A DNA stretch of 30,040 nucleotides from CALLPQ01 sp039819545 (GCA_039819545.1 JBCBRS010000033.1:1-30040); one strand, 5' to 3'. Positions 16,604 through 26,162 are shown, numbered from the stretch's first letter. Numbers and translations are program-made. The notes: generated from the sequence alone by a model not told the origin.

Positions 16604-16992
16604 TACAAAATGTCACTTTCCGCCAGAAAGTCCTCCCGCACCGGAGAGAACATATCGATTAAAATGCCTTCTTCCCGGCAAATGGCCCCATGCATCACGT
16701 GGGGCGCCACATAAAAACTGTCTCCGGCGCTGAGCGAGCGGGTTTCCTCACCCACGGTCACATCGAACCGGCCTTTTTCAACAAAGACAACCTGGCTATG
16801 CGGATGGTTATGGAGCGCACCTTCTGCACCCTCGTCAAACCAGACGCGCACGGCCATCAACTCATCATTATACCCTAGAAATTGGCGCTTGATACCGGGG
16901 CCAACGACCTCCACCGGGGCGTCAGCCTGATGGGTAAAGGCCGCGCTCTGTTGTACTGGATGTTTGGGCGAAACGGGACTGGTGTTATGCAT
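16603..16992 (-). CDS. kdgF: KdgF-like cupin
   Basis: A 129-aa single-domain cupin. KdgF proteins speed conversion of the cyclic unsaturated monouronate released by alginate or pectin lyases into its linear ketone form. The metal-binding signature is clear: HNHPHSQ (His61, His63, His65, Gln67), then a second cupin motif with YVAPHVMHG (His101). No signal peptide is present, so it should act in the cytoplasm. The start is decided by a strong Shine-Dalgarno (AGGAGGGG, 17001-17008 on the opposite strand) 8 nt upstream; a longer frame exists but has no such site. The ATG lies 2 nt after the PL17 stop codon. Confidence 0.87.
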   Translation of the reverse strand: MHNTSPVSPKHPVQQSAAFTHQADAPVEVVGPGIKRQFLGYNDELMAVRVWFDEGAEGALHNHPHSQVVFVEKGRFDVTVGEETRSLSAGDSFYVAPHVMHGAICREEGILIDMFSPVREDFLAESDIL

Positions 16993-16994
16993 CG

Positions 16995-19277
16995 TTAGTT
17001 CCCCTCCTCTTCGTTTGTTCTTGATGGAAACAGGTGGTACGGGCCGGTCCAACGATGGGTCTCGCCGCGCGCCTCCACCCTATGAGACTTGTTTTCGTCC
17101 GTATCAAAACCAACACCAAGCGCGACCCGTGCGCCCGTCTTTGTTGTCAGTTCTATTAGGGATGCCCCTGCCCCTTCAAAGGCGGCAATATTAGCGATCG
17201 CAGAATGGCTGCTCACCGTATATTCGACGGTCGGATTATACTCCCCGTGCGGCTCAATCACCGACGCAATGGTGGCCCGCTTCGCCCCCTCCATTCGATA
17301 GATAAAGGCCGGTTCGTTGCGCAAATTAAAGTCCGGATCATTCGCCCCGATCTGCGCCATGACCACCGACGCCCCGGCGGGCATTGATGAGGTTACGGAG
17401 TAAAACCGCCGATCAAGAAGCCAGGTCATTTGCGCCAGCCCGATGTCCGGATCATTACCCGCGGCGGAAACACCACCGGGAACAGGCCCCTGCCCCACGC
17501 GCCACAAATGCTGGTAGCCATTTTTCGCACCCAAAGGCGTTCGCGACTGCGTATCGACCTGAATTGGCACATTGGTCTCAACCAGATGACCATTGAAGTA
17601 AAAGGGCAGATCATAGTGGTGCGGCGTGGACGATTGAGCCGTCATCAGATCAAGGATCACCGGTTTGGCGAGCGCCGGGTCCTCCACAACGGCGACCGTG
17701 CGGGCCAGCGTCACCCCATCATAGGCCGTATCAATCCGTGCGGTTGTTGCCTGCAGGTTTTCCGATGAAACAAAGGCACCGACAACGGGTGCATGTTTGT
17801 TCCCCTCTTTTGTGCGACCGTCAAAATGGCTTTTGCCATCAACGCTCAGCGTGTTGTGCGCGATTGTCTGTTTCGCAAAGCTGTTATTTTCGGGCAGATA
17901 GTGGCCGCCATACTTTGCCTCCACGTTCAAAAAACGCGCAGCGCCATAATCGCGGATGATCTCATATCCCGCATCGTAAACCAGAATGCCCAGCTTATCG
18001 AAATGCCCGTGCCCCAGACCCTGAGCCGTATTTTTTATAACCACGGTCAGATCGTCCGGCCGCTCAGAAGCGCGCAGAATATCAAGCGCACCATTATCAC
18101 CCGCTGCCCCATCACGTAGCCGCATTGATCTGTAGGCGAATGGCTTTGTTTTTCCCGCTGCAATTGCCTCGGCAAGTTTTTGCCCGCCGCGTGTGGGGAC
18201 AATTTCCCCTTGTGCCTGCGCAATCGCCAAGAGACCCGGGTCACCAGTCAAATCATAGGCAATCGCCACACCATATTGCAGTTCCGTGGTTGCGATATCC
18301 TTGTCCTTTAGCGCATCATTGATCGGAAAGAACCGCTTGCCATAGTTCTGCTGGATCGTCGCGTAGATTGCTTTCTGGAGGATACCGTCACGGTACTGAA
18401 AAATATTACGGGCGGGCTCATTTTCCTCAATCGCCTGACCAAACAGGACAAATGGCATTAGTGCGTAACGCTGATAGTAAGGCCCTTCGTTATAATAGCC
18501 GTCTGGAGAGAACAGCACTTCAAGCTGTTTCAGGAACCCATAATCCCCAGACTGGTCAAGACCGTGGAGTGCGCGTTTCACATAGGTGTCGTCGCCCAGC
18601 ACATAGCCGGTCATTCCCACGGCGGCGGTGGCCCAGGTGCCATGATTATGGATCTTGTTAAAGGTGGAGGGTGAACCCTCCGACAAAAACAACGCCATGG
18701 GGCGCAAGAGATCGGTTTCAATCGTCTCACGGGTTTGCGCCGAAAATTTATCCTTAACGCTGGCATAGCCCTGAATGGCATGGACCAGCCACCAGCTTTC
18801 ATTCAGGTTTTGCCAGAACAGACGCCCGGGCGATTGTTCTTTTTTCTCAGGATGAAAGCCAAGCCCCGGATACATCGCGGCATAGGCCAGAAACAGTTTC
18901 TCCGCATGCGTCGCATATTTCGGCTCGCCAGTAAACCGGTAGAGTTGACCGGCATTGTAAAGTGTTTTGGCGTTAAGCTTGTGTTGCTCGTGGGTATACC
19001 CGCCGCCCGCATCCTTTGGCGCTGGCACAGCCATCGGCAGGGCCATCTGTGCGTCAACCTTTGTCGCCAGCTTGCGCAGGGTGTTTTCAAAGGTCAGTCT
19101 AGCCGGTGTCGAGGCCGCTGATGGAACGATGGAGGCTGTCTGCGCCGCAGAAGCGCGCACCGGCGAAGGAACGATCGTTTCAGCCCGCTCACACGCGGCG
19201 AGCGCTATGATCGACCCCGTCACGAGCATGGCTGGGAACCGGTTCAACGACCCTCGAGAAGACATAAGCTGCGCCAT
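16995..19277 (-). CDS. Oligoalginate lyase, PL17 family, lipoprotein
   Basis: Exolytic alginate lyase that releases unsaturated monouronate from short oligomers. 760 aa from the ATG. The N-terminus has a lipobox (ALAAC, Cys29), so it is probably membrane-anchored. An alpha/alpha toroid (about 60-380) is followed by the heparinase II/III-type beta-sheet domain. Residues Asn211, His212, Tyr268, His423 and Tyr460 have exactly the spacing I recall for Saccharophagus Alg17c (N201, H202, Y258, H413, Y450). Local motifs are KIHNHGTWA, YYQRYALMP, GLGHGHFDK and GGHYLPENN. Its ATG overlaps the PL6 stop codon (TGATG), and a GTG three nt earlier is also possible. Heparinase activity is unlikely given the locus. 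Confidence 0.93.
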   Translation of the reverse strand: MAQLMSSRGSLNRFPAMLVTGSIIALAACERAETIVPSPVRASAAQTASIVPSAASTPARLTFENTLRKLATKVDAQMALPMAVPAPKDAGGGYTHEQHKLNAKTLYNAGQLYRFTGEPKYATHAEKLFLAYAAMYPGLGFHPEKKEQSPGRLFWQNLNESWWLVHAIQGYASVKDKFSAQTRETIETDLLRPMALFLSEGSPSTFNKIHNHGTWATAAVGMTGYVLGDDTYVKRALHGLDQSGDYGFLKQLEVLFSPDGYYNEGPYYQRYALMPFVLFGQAIEENEPARNIFQYRDGILQKAIYATIQQNYGKRFFPINDALKDKDIATTELQYGVAIAYDLTGDPGLLAIAQAQGEIVPTRGGQKLAEAIAAGKTKPFAYRSMRLRDGAAGDNGALDILRASERPDDLTVVIKNTAQGLGHGHFDKLGILVYDAGYEIIRDYGAARFLNVEAKYGGHYLPENNSFAKQTIAHNTLSVDGKSHFDGRTKEGNKHAPVVGAFVSSENLQATTARIDTAYDGVTLARTVAVVEDPALAKPVILDLMTAQSSTPHHYDLPFYFNGHLVETNVPIQVDTQSRTPLGAKNGYQHLWRVGQGPVPGGVSAAGNDPDIGLAQMTWLLDRRFYSVTSSMPAGASVVMAQIGANDPDFNLRNEPAFIYRMEGAKRATIASVIEPHGEYNPTVEYTVSSHSAIANIAAFEGAGASLIELTTKTGARVALGVGFDTDENKSHRVEARGETHRWTGPYHLFPSRTNEEEGN

Positions 19278-21595
19278 CACTTGCCGCGATACCGATTATT
19301 GATGATCACGGCCGTGGGCGGCGTGGCGGCGTTGAGCTCCGCATTTTCCGGCTTTGGCGTGGCGATGAAGTCATTATTCTCAATCCGGGTTTTCGGCTCA
19401 CCCACCGTGTGGTTTACCAAGATGGCGGGACTATTCTTGATTGAATTATCAGCAATGTTTGTGACTTGCACGCCGTGAAGATTGATGGATGCCCCGGACC
19501 GATTGCGCTTGCCCCCGCCCACATTCATGAGGGTCGAGCCGCGCAACAAGAAGTGCGGGCCGAACGTGCTTTCGTCGGTCCCGCCACGATAAAAATCAAC
19601 CAGCGCCCCTTTCACATTTGAAAAGGTAGAGCCGGTGATCGTCAGATACTCTGCATTATAAATACCGTAATCGTCACTCTCCTTGTCGAGCTTCAACACA
19701 GCTCCGGTCACATTGGTAAAGTCTGCATCGCGGATAATAATCCGGTCGGCGAACGTTCCCTTGGCTGCGGCAATCACATTAAAAGAATGGTTGACGTCGA
19801 GGTCCCTAAAGTTCGTGTTGTGAATTTCCAGGCGGTAATTCTCTAGCATCGAATAAGGGCTGGTCCGGATAACAGAATTCCCGGCGGTATCAGGCGCCTG
19901 CGCCCCCGAAATCGAAAGGTTTCCAAGCTTCAGGCTCCCGCCATTGATGATTTCAAAAAGCGCCGTGCGTTCAAAAACAATCATTGCGCCTTTGCGTTTG
20001 CGCTTGGCGCGGATGGTCACCGGCTTGTCAATTTTCAGGAATTTTGCCACCCGGTGCGTGCCCGGTGCCAGGTCCAGAATGTCGCCAGCCTTTGATTGCT
20101 CAAGGGCCTTGAAAAGCGCGCCCGGCGTTACCGGCACCTCAATGACTGCACCGGCGTCAAAGGGGACCACGGGCTCGGTCTTTGGGTACCAGGCAACACC
20201 GGTCTCGCCTTTTTGCGTCACGACGAGATCACGAGGCACGCCGCTTTCGATGCCTTCCGGTGGATAGAGCAGACCATTTTCACCGCGCGTCATGGTCAAG
20301 TCTTTTTCGCTGGCAAAGCCGGGGGCGAAATCCGGTGCCGCCATAGGCGTGATCAGATTATCCGTAAACGTAATTCCCGATACATCATCATAGACGGTAA
20401 AAACGTCACGCGCATCTTTATGATAGATCAGATTATCCGTAAACCGACTATCTACCGGCACGGCACTGCGTTCCTCGTCACTGCCGGCGGCCAATTGAAT
20501 GTTATCGCTATTGATCAGGCTATTGCGTTCAATCACTGCGTCTTTCACCTGATGATAACGATTTATCGGCGAATTCGGCACACCGTTCATCACAACGAGC
20601 GCACCGCCAAAACGGGTGCCCTTCAACCCTTCCATATAATTACCGGTGATCGTTTGCCCGGCATTGATCACGCGGATACCGCCCGTATGGTCCGCATCTT
20701 CCCCAAAAAACACATTACCCGTGACCAGATTATTATTGCCATGACGCATAGTCAGTGTACCGCGCGAGCGATAAAAGGTGTTGTTACGAAACGTATTGCG
20801 GCCAGACTTATTGGAGATGATTTCCAATTCGCCGTCACAACGGTCAAAATAATTATTCTCCACCACCGTGTAAGAATCGGTAAGCGAGTGGTGGCTGGTG
20901 CCGATGCGCAAGGTCTCCCCGCCATTGGAGCCAAGGATTGGCCGTGGCCCGAAGTAATTATGATCAATCCGGTGGCGATTTTCCTGGCTTTCGGGCGTGT
21001 TGAGTCGCACCGCCATGGTCACGCCTTTATTCCGCTTACCGACGATATGGTTATGGTCAAACCGGTTGTTTTTGCCATACATAATCACCCAGAAATCCGT
21101 TTCATGACGTTCCGGCTGGTTGTAATTGTCAATAACGGTCCGGGTAACACGCGAATTGGTGGCGAGCGTTTTGCTATCCGCCCGAAAGGAGATCACTTCG
21201 CGCGTCGGCGTATAGCCATCTTTGAAAACCAGTCCTGAGACCGTCAGATAGTCGCCGCCAATACGTAAATTTGACTGCCCGCTGAGAATGACCTTGCCCG
21301 GTGTTTCAGCGCGCAGGGTTACGGGCGCGTCTGCTTTGCCGTTTGCCTTGAACACGATTTCAAAATCACGCCAAACCCCGTTGGCCAGCACAACCTCATC
21401 ACCCGGTTGCAGCCTTTTGACAGCTTTGCGGTAAGCCGTCTGGTCGTTAACGCGGTACGTTTCTGCAGCGGCAGAAAACCAGATACCAAAGCCGGCGACA
21501 ATCAGTATACCCCGCATCGTCGTTTTGCGGATACCGCTCCCGACATCTTTGCGTCCATGGGCGTTGATTTCCCGCCGGGTTTGGGGTGATTGCAT
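19277..21595 (-). CDS. Alginate lyase, PL6 family, two beta-helix domains
   Basis: A 772-aa secreted lyase of the chondroitinase-B-like PL6 family. Parallel beta-helix 1 covers about 40-420 and a second beta-helix covers about 490-770, as in AlyGC. Catalytic Lys263 (SNKSGRN) and Arg284 (TMRHG), with Arg308 (GGIRV), have the same spacing I recall for AlyGC K220/R241/R265. The Ca2+ residues Asn224, Glu227, Glu256 and Glu258 also match. The signal sequence is MRGILIVAGFGIWFSAAA, preceded by 26 basic/polar residues. The ATG at 21595 is favoured by GGGAG; the inner ATG at 21517 gives a normal signal peptide but has no ribosome-binding site. It could be exo- or endo-acting. Confidence 0.93.
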   Translation of the reverse strand: MQSPQTRREINAHGRKDVGSGIRKTTMRGILIVAGFGIWFSAAAETYRVNDQTAYRKAVKRLQPGDEVVLANGVWRDFEIVFKANGKADAPVTLRAETPGKVILSGQSNLRIGGDYLTVSGLVFKDGYTPTREVISFRADSKTLATNSRVTRTVIDNYNQPERHETDFWVIMYGKNNRFDHNHIVGKRNKGVTMAVRLNTPESQENRHRIDHNYFGPRPILGSNGGETLRIGTSHHSLTDSYTVVENNYFDRCDGELEIISNKSGRNTFRNNTFYRSRGTLTMRHGNNNLVTGNVFFGEDADHTGGIRVINAGQTITGNYMEGLKGTRFGGALVVMNGVPNSPINRYHQVKDAVIERNSLINSDNIQLAAGSDEERSAVPVDSRFTDNLIYHKDARDVFTVYDDVSGITFTDNLITPMAAPDFAPGFASEKDLTMTRGENGLLYPPEGIESGVPRDLVVTQKGETGVAWYPKTEPVVPFDAGAVIEVPVTPGALFKALEQSKAGDILDLAPGTHRVAKFLKIDKPVTIRAKRKRKGAMIVFERTALFEIINGGSLKLGNLSISGAQAPDTAGNSVIRTSPYSMLENYRLEIHNTNFRDLDVNHSFNVIAAAKGTFADRIIIRDADFTNVTGAVLKLDKESDDYGIYNAEYLTITGSTFSNVKGALVDFYRGGTDESTFGPHFLLRGSTLMNVGGGKRNRSGASINLHGVQVTNIADNSIKNSPAILVNHTVGEPKTRIENNDFIATPKPENAELNAATPPTAVIINNRYRGK

Positions 21596-21642
21596 TGCCT
21601 GTCTCCCTGGTCCATCGCGTCGCTTTTGCGATCCTTGGCCAG

Positions 21643-21671
21643 ACCATAGGATGAATTCCTTGATTGGACAA
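21643..21671 (-). promoter_or_regulatory. Candidate promoter for the PL6-PL17-kdgF-MFS operon
   Basis: Read on the - strand: TTGTCC, 17-nt spacer, TATGGT, ending about 48 nt before the chosen PL6 start. The -35 box overlaps an imperfect dyad (TGGAC ... GTCCA, 21665-21687). The TTGGTAT half-site lies about 39 nt upstream of the -35 box. Confidence 0.45.
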
Positions 21672-21709
21672 CTGATATTGCAGTCCAGTTGATTGAACAG
21701 GTCTTTTTT

Positions 21710-21716
21710 TTGGTAT
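21710..21716. promoter_or_regulatory. TTGGTAT half-site upstream of PL6
   Basis: TTGGTATGC in the gntR-PL6 gap, about 115 nt upstream of the PL6 start. It is half of the TTGGTATACCAA palindrome associated with UxuR/ExuR-type GntR regulators. The same 7-mer occurs in the other upstream gaps of this locus. Confidence 0.45.
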
Positions 21717-21764
21717 GCGCTTACGGCGATGCCAGCCCCGCCCGGCAAAGCGGGGGGAGCCTCG

Positions 21765-22514
21765 TTAGACAGCGACCGAGCCATTCAAAAAACGCTCGCG
21801 GCTTTCTTTCGTCCGGCGACGGGCCTCTTCGATGGCTTCGGCTTCGGTGGCGCTTAACATCGCTTCGATGATGCATTTGAAATGGGTGCGCATCGCCTTG
21901 CGGGCTTTTTCCGGATTGCGTTTGCGTAAAGCCGACACGATATCTGTATGCTCTTTCAACCGCATTTCCGGATACATGCCGCAAATGGACTCATAGGCGC
22001 GGCGCACCGCTGCTTTTTCCGTGCGTATACGCCACAAACGCTCCACGGTTTCGAGCATGGCTTTGTTCTTGGTGGCTTTCGCAACCATCAGGTGGAATTG
22101 CCGGTCGGCGTCTTCTTCCAGGGGGCTATCGGGGTCGGTTTCCTTGGCCATCTGTTCGATGATTTCATCGAGACGATCAAGCTCCTCGTCGGTGATCGTC
22201 ACGGCAGCGAGCGCGGCGGCTTCGGACTCAATAGCCGAGCGCGCTTCGGTCAACTCAAAGGCCCCCACATCGGGCAAGGCGTTAAGATCGCTGGCGCCGG
22301 GTTTGACCACGTAGACGCCGGACCCCACGCGGATATCGAGCATGCCAATGGCTTCCAGCGCAATCTGCGCCTCGCGCACGGTCACGCGGCTGACGCCCAA
22401 TTGCTCGGCAAGGTCCCGCTCACCCGGCAAACGGCTGCCCGGCGGATACGTCCCCTCTACGACCATCGTTTTGATGCGTTCGGCGATTGAATAATAAAGC
22501 CGTTTGTCCGTCAT
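21765..22514 (-). CDS. GntR transcriptional regulator, FadR subfamily
   Basis: A 249-aa DNA-binding regulator. The N-terminal winged helix-turn-helix (about 5-72) carries PPGSRLPGERDLAEQLGVSRVTVREA and the wing VGSGVYV. An all-helical FCD effector domain follows (about 85-235), with the Arg/Asp/His pattern (ADRQFHLMVAKAT, KEHTDIVSAL) that usually holds a metal and a carboxylate ligand. UxuR, ExuR and KDG-responsive regulators belong to this family, so a uronate such as KDG or DEH is a plausible ligand. It sits between the receptor and lyase genes and is the only regulator in the locus. It may control itself, since a half-site lies about 90 nt upstream. Confidence 0.9.
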   Translation of the reverse strand: MTDKRLYYSIAERIKTMVVEGTYPPGSRLPGERDLAEQLGVSRVTVREAQIALEAIGMLDIRVGSGVYVVKPGASDLNALPDVGAFELTEARSAIESEAAALAAVTITDEELDRLDEIIEQMAKETDPDSPLEEDADRQFHLMVAKATKNKAMLETVERLWRIRTEKAAVRRAYESICGMYPEMRLKEHTDIVSALRKRNPEKARKAMRTHFKCIIEAMLSATEAEAIEEARRRTKESRERFLNGSVAV

Positions 22515-22601
22515 GAGCCGCTACTTTCCTGCTCAAATGATCCTTTGGAGGGCGAGACGATGCCACGCGCTGCGACATTCTGCGCCTTACCCTTACCTCT
22601 T

Positions 22602-22608
22602 ATACCAA
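22602..22608. promoter_or_regulatory. ATACCAA half-site upstream of gntR
   Basis: ATACCAATT (AATTGGTAT on the gene strand) about 90 nt upstream of the gntR start codon. Compatible with autoregulation. Confidence 0.4.
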
Positions 22609-22654
22609 TTCCCCGCACCATTTGACAAGCAAAGCCTTGCCGCATCGTTAACAC

Positions 22655-22688
22655 AAAAAACCCGCCCGGAATGTGCTTTCCGGGCGGG
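22655..22688 (-). terminator. Rho-independent terminator after TonB receptor 1
   Basis: Perfect 10-bp stem (CCCGCCCGGA / TCCGGGCGGG) with an 8-nt loop. On the - strand it is followed by TTTTTT. It begins 70 nt after the receptor stop codon and separates the receptor transcript from gntR. Confidence 0.9.
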
Positions 22689-22758
22689 CGTGTTGAGAGA
22701 GGCGGATATCGGTCCGGTGAAGGCTCGGACCCCCCGCGCCGGGTGGAGAGCGCTAGCC

Positions 22759-25700
22759 CTAAAACCGGACGCGGGCGCCAAAAAAGATACGGGGCCCGAA
22801 ATCATTCACTTGGAAGACATCATCCCGGACGAACGCGGAGTCAGAACGCGGCTCACTGAACAGGTTAATCGCTTCAGCCGTCAGGCGGATATTATCCGTA
22901 AGCGAATAATAGGCCCGCGCTTCCCAGACACCAACAGAGTTCACAAACCGCAGCCGCGTGCCATTGGACACGAAGGGCTGGAAGTACTGATCGCGATATT
23001 TGTAGTTCACCTGCAGATCGAAATCGCCAATCTGCCAGTAGACCTGTGCCGACAGCGTATGTTTCGACAGACCCGGGATAGACGCTGGCGCGATGATCCC
23101 CTGGTTGGTCTGGGTGATCGTTCCGTCTAGCTGCGTCACGAACAGGTCACCATACCGGCTGTCCTCAAACTCAAAGTCGGAGTCCGCGAAGTTATAGTTA
23201 ATCCGGGCACCAAGACCACTTAACAGACCCGGCAGGTAGCTGAACCGGTGGGCTGCGGTAACCTCAAAACCCCAGAGATTGCTGGAATTGTCATTGGTCT
23301 GCTGGACTGCCACCGGGAACGTAACATCCTGGCCGTTCACCGGGAAAACCTCATTGGCGATCACGTTGGAGAAACCGCCCTGGAAGTTCTTGTAGTAACC
23401 GGCAATGGCGAGGATGGAATCGTCATTGGGATACCACTCCGCACCCAGATCGACATTCCATGACATCAGGGGATCGATAGACGGGTTGCCATTTGCCGTG
23501 ACGTTCTGGATCAATTCCGCAACGGTCTCGGCGTCTTCATCGTCACCGATCACATTGATGTTGCGGCCAAAGCCCATATCGGCGGGGTCCGCCCGCGACA
23601 TGGCACGGAAGACGCCCATCCGCAGAAGCTTGTCTTCGGAAAGCTCGATGATTGCCGTGGCGCTTGGCAGAACCCGGGTATAGTCGTGCTCTTGCGTGAC
23701 GGCTTCCAGATTGCCCTCGGAGATCGTGAAGACACCGTCAATTTCACTCACGGTTAGCTCTGGCCGAAAACCGGTGGCCTCAACTTCGGTGCGCACAACG
23801 CGAACACCCACATTGCCCGATACCGGCAGACCCGCAAACTGCGTCTCATAACCGGCCATGGCATAAAAGGCTTGGGTGACTTCTTGCACGTCAATGGTGC
23901 GGCTGTTGATCCGTTGAAGCTCTGGAATATCCGCACTAAAGGCCGTAAGCGGATCATCCACATCACCCCGGTCGGCAATCGCCAGATTGATCTGGTCCAA
24001 CACACCATTTAACTCGGCAATCGTTGTGTCTGCCACACAGCCCGCATCAAAGGTCGCATAAGAGTTTGTTGAACTCAGGACATTTCCATCATCGTCAATA
24101 TTGGTGACAAGATCACCGGGACGCACACTGCTCAGGAAGTTTGTTTCGGGGAACGCCCGGAAGCAGGACTCGTTAACCCGCGCGATGATGTCCACATAGC
24201 TGGAGGCAAGGCCTGTTTCAGCGCTCCCATTGCCGTCAACAACCTGCCGGTTATTCACGTTCAGGTCGGTATTGTCTTCGATCTCAACGGAGAAACGACC
24301 CGAGGTCACCGCGAACGGGTTACCGGAGTCCGCACCGCCGGGCAGCTCAAGATAGTCCTGTTGTGCCCAACGCACGCCGGTGGCCAGCGTCGTGAAGAAG
24401 CCATTGTCCACTTCATACTGGGCATCGAGCCGGCCGGAATAGATTGAGTTATCGCGGAAGCGATCATTGTCGATCCGCACGCGCAGGCGATCCACGAAAT
24501 TCGTGCGATCGTTCACGTCAAACTCTTCGTCAAAAAGCGTATAGGTTGGCACCGGACCATTCGTCCGATCAAAGACGATGACCGGGGAGATGTTGGACTG
24601 GATACGGAATTCGCGGGCAAATTCCGTCCGCTCCGTGTTGGAATAGCCAAAGTCCGCCGCAACGGTCAGGCGGTCTGTCACATCATAAGCGATATTCACG
24701 CCGCCGCCGAGATAGCGTTCCTGGCGCTCAAACTCACCGCCGCCAATTTCGATTGTATTATCGGTGATCTGGAACAGGACCGCGCCACTGTCGGTGGTTT
24801 GCAGCGAATCCAGCGTAGTGGTTGACCCGCCCGGCCCGATATTCAGCGAGGTGTCATTCCGGCGACCGCCGTTAAAGGTCAGATCATTGCGAATTTCAGA
24901 CTGGGTACGCTCTGACCACTGAGCATCAATATTGAACTCAAGCCGCTCGCTGGGGCGCCACTGGATTGCCCCGAACAACGCGTCACGTTGATCGCGCGTA
25001 TCGTTCTGGCGGAAAGCGCGCTGCGACGGCGCAAACGCAAATGGCACGCCCGCGTCAATGGCCTGACCGGTTTCGGGATCAATGGTCGTGTCGAACCCTT
25101 CGGTATCGGACCCCCGCTGATCAAGATTTTCCGGGTTCCGGCGGTCGTTGAAATCATCACAGTCATCGTCGCCGCGATCAGTTGTCTCCGGGGTATTGGA
25201 AAAACCGGTAAACGTCCCGCCATTGGTCTGGTCGGTGAACTGCGGCAATCCATCGGAAATGACACAGGCAACCCGCGAGTTACTGGTGGGGCCTGTCTGA
25301 CGGCTTTCCGCTTCGGGTTGGGAAATATCACTCAACTGGCCGCCAATGGCGATACCAAGCTCGCCGCCGCCAAATTCAAATTGATCCGTATAGCTACCGG
25401 TAAAGCGATAGCCGATATCGCCGGCGAGTGTGTCAACCTGATTCAATTGATCGGGGTTCACATTGCCTTTGGCTTCAAACTGCAGGCGTCGCTTGCCAAA
25501 ATCGAGAGGCTTGATCGTTTCCAGCTGAATCTGCCCGGCGACACCGCCCTCAATCTGGCTGGCATCCTGGGTTTTGAAGACCGCAAGCTTGTTGATAATT
25601 TCCGACGGGAATTGCGAAAAGTTTACAGAGCGGTCACCGGACCCGTTGGTCGCCGCACGGCCATTCACCACGGTGGAGGAAAGATAGGGGCCAAGACCCC

Positions 25701-26055
25701 GGATAGAGACTTCGGTCGCGCCGCCATTCTCCCTGTGGGAAGCAACACCAACGATGTTCTCCAGCGCCTCACCAATAGACAGGGCTGGCAGGTCACCAAT
25801 TTCATCCGCGGAAAGCCCATCAACAAATTGTTGCGCATTACGCTTCAGGTCAATCGAGTCCTGGATGATCCGGCGGCTACCCTGCACAACGATTTCGTCG
25901 TCTACCTCGTCGACAGCATCGGCCGACTGGGCGCTCGCCGATGTGGCCCCCATGAGGAGTGCTGGCGCCATGGCGGAGCTCAGCAAGAATAACCGACGCG
26001 CGGTGGCGCGCGATGGCGTGATGAAAGACAGAGTCGGGGTGTGATTGCGATGCAT
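22759..26055 (-). CDS. TonB-dependent receptor 1 (Xanthomonas/Caulobacter type)
   Basis: A 1098-aa outer-membrane transporter. The signal peptide covers about 1-42 (ending ATSASA). The TonB box is DEIVVQG (53-59). A plug domain follows to about 195, with SIRGLGPYLSSTVVNG. The 22-strand barrel ends in the typical terminal Phe (FFGARVRF). Extracellular loops are long, including a very acidic stretch around 295-315 and a few cysteines (Cys264, Cys299). Its place beside alginate lyases suggests it imports alginate oligosaccharides; the family also includes receptors for other glycans. The start is set by GGAGGG 7 nt upstream of the ATG. No SusD-like partner is present, as expected outside Bacteroidetes. 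Confidence 0.93.
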   Translation of the reverse strand: MHRNHTPTLSFITPSRATARRLFLLSSAMAPALLMGATSASAQSADAVDEVDDEIVVQGSRRIIQDSIDLKRNAQQFVDGLSADEIGDLPALSIGEALENIVGVASHRENGGATEVSIRGLGPYLSSTVVNGRAATNGSGDRSVNFSQFPSEIINKLAVFKTQDASQIEGGVAGQIQLETIKPLDFGKRRLQFEAKGNVNPDQLNQVDTLAGDIGYRFTGSYTDQFEFGGGELGIAIGGQLSDISQPEAESRQTGPTSNSRVACVISDGLPQFTDQTNGGTFTGFSNTPETTDRGDDDCDDFNDRRNPENLDQRGSDTEGFDTTIDPETGQAIDAGVPFAFAPSQRAFRQNDTRDQRDALFGAIQWRPSERLEFNIDAQWSERTQSEIRNDLTFNGGRRNDTSLNIGPGGSTTTLDSLQTTDSGAVLFQITDNTIEIGGGEFERQERYLGGGVNIAYDVTDRLTVAADFGYSNTERTEFAREFRIQSNISPVIVFDRTNGPVPTYTLFDEEFDVNDRTNFVDRLRVRIDNDRFRDNSIYSGRLDAQYEVDNGFFTTLATGVRWAQQDYLELPGGADSGNPFAVTSGRFSVEIEDNTDLNVNNRQVVDGNGSAETGLASSYVDIIARVNESCFRAFPETNFLSSVRPGDLVTNIDDDGNVLSSTNSYATFDAGCVADTTIAELNGVLDQINLAIADRGDVDDPLTAFSADIPELQRINSRTIDVQEVTQAFYAMAGYETQFAGLPVSGNVGVRVVRTEVEATGFRPELTVSEIDGVFTISEGNLEAVTQEHDYTRVLPSATAIIELSEDKLLRMGVFRAMSRADPADMGFGRNINVIGDDEDAETVAELIQNVTANGNPSIDPLMSWNVDLGAEWYPNDDSILAIAGYYKNFQGGFSNVIANEVFPVNGQDVTFPVAVQQTNDNSSNLWGFEVTAAHRFSYLPGLLSGLGARINYNFADSDFEFEDSRYGDLFVTQLDGTITQTNQGIIAPASIPGLSKHTLSAQVYWQIGDFDLQVNYKYRDQYFQPFVSNGTRLRFVNSVGVWEARAYYSLTDNIRLTAEAINLFSEPRSDSAFVRDDVFQVNDFGPRIFFGARVRF

Positions 26056-26162
26056 GGGTTCCCTCCGGTAACGCAGCTTTTTTCTTTGACTGCAACCGAT
26101 TGCCCCCAAGTTGTCAACCTACGAAACAGGCCAAAAATTCAGAAATGGCATGCAATACGCGC

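Noticed and set aside
20096..21238. A 380-codon frame on the + strand across the PL6 gene
   Set aside because: It is antisense to conserved PL6 catalytic regions, with no domain, no ribosome-binding site and no neighbours on that strand.
16995..21595. Reading the two lyases as chondroitinase and heparinase
   Set aside because: PL6 and PL17 are often named that way by similarity, but the residue sets match the alginate enzymes AlyGC and Alg17c and the neighbours are uronate-pathway genes.
21733..21760. GC-rich hairpin just after gntR as an intrinsic terminator
   Set aside because: A CCCCGC/GCGGGG stem exists, but no T-tract follows on the - strand. The T-run further on is on the other strand.
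24988..25992. A 334-codon frame on the + strand inside TonB receptor 1
   Set aside because: It is antisense to the plug and early barrel of a clear receptor, with no family similarity seen.
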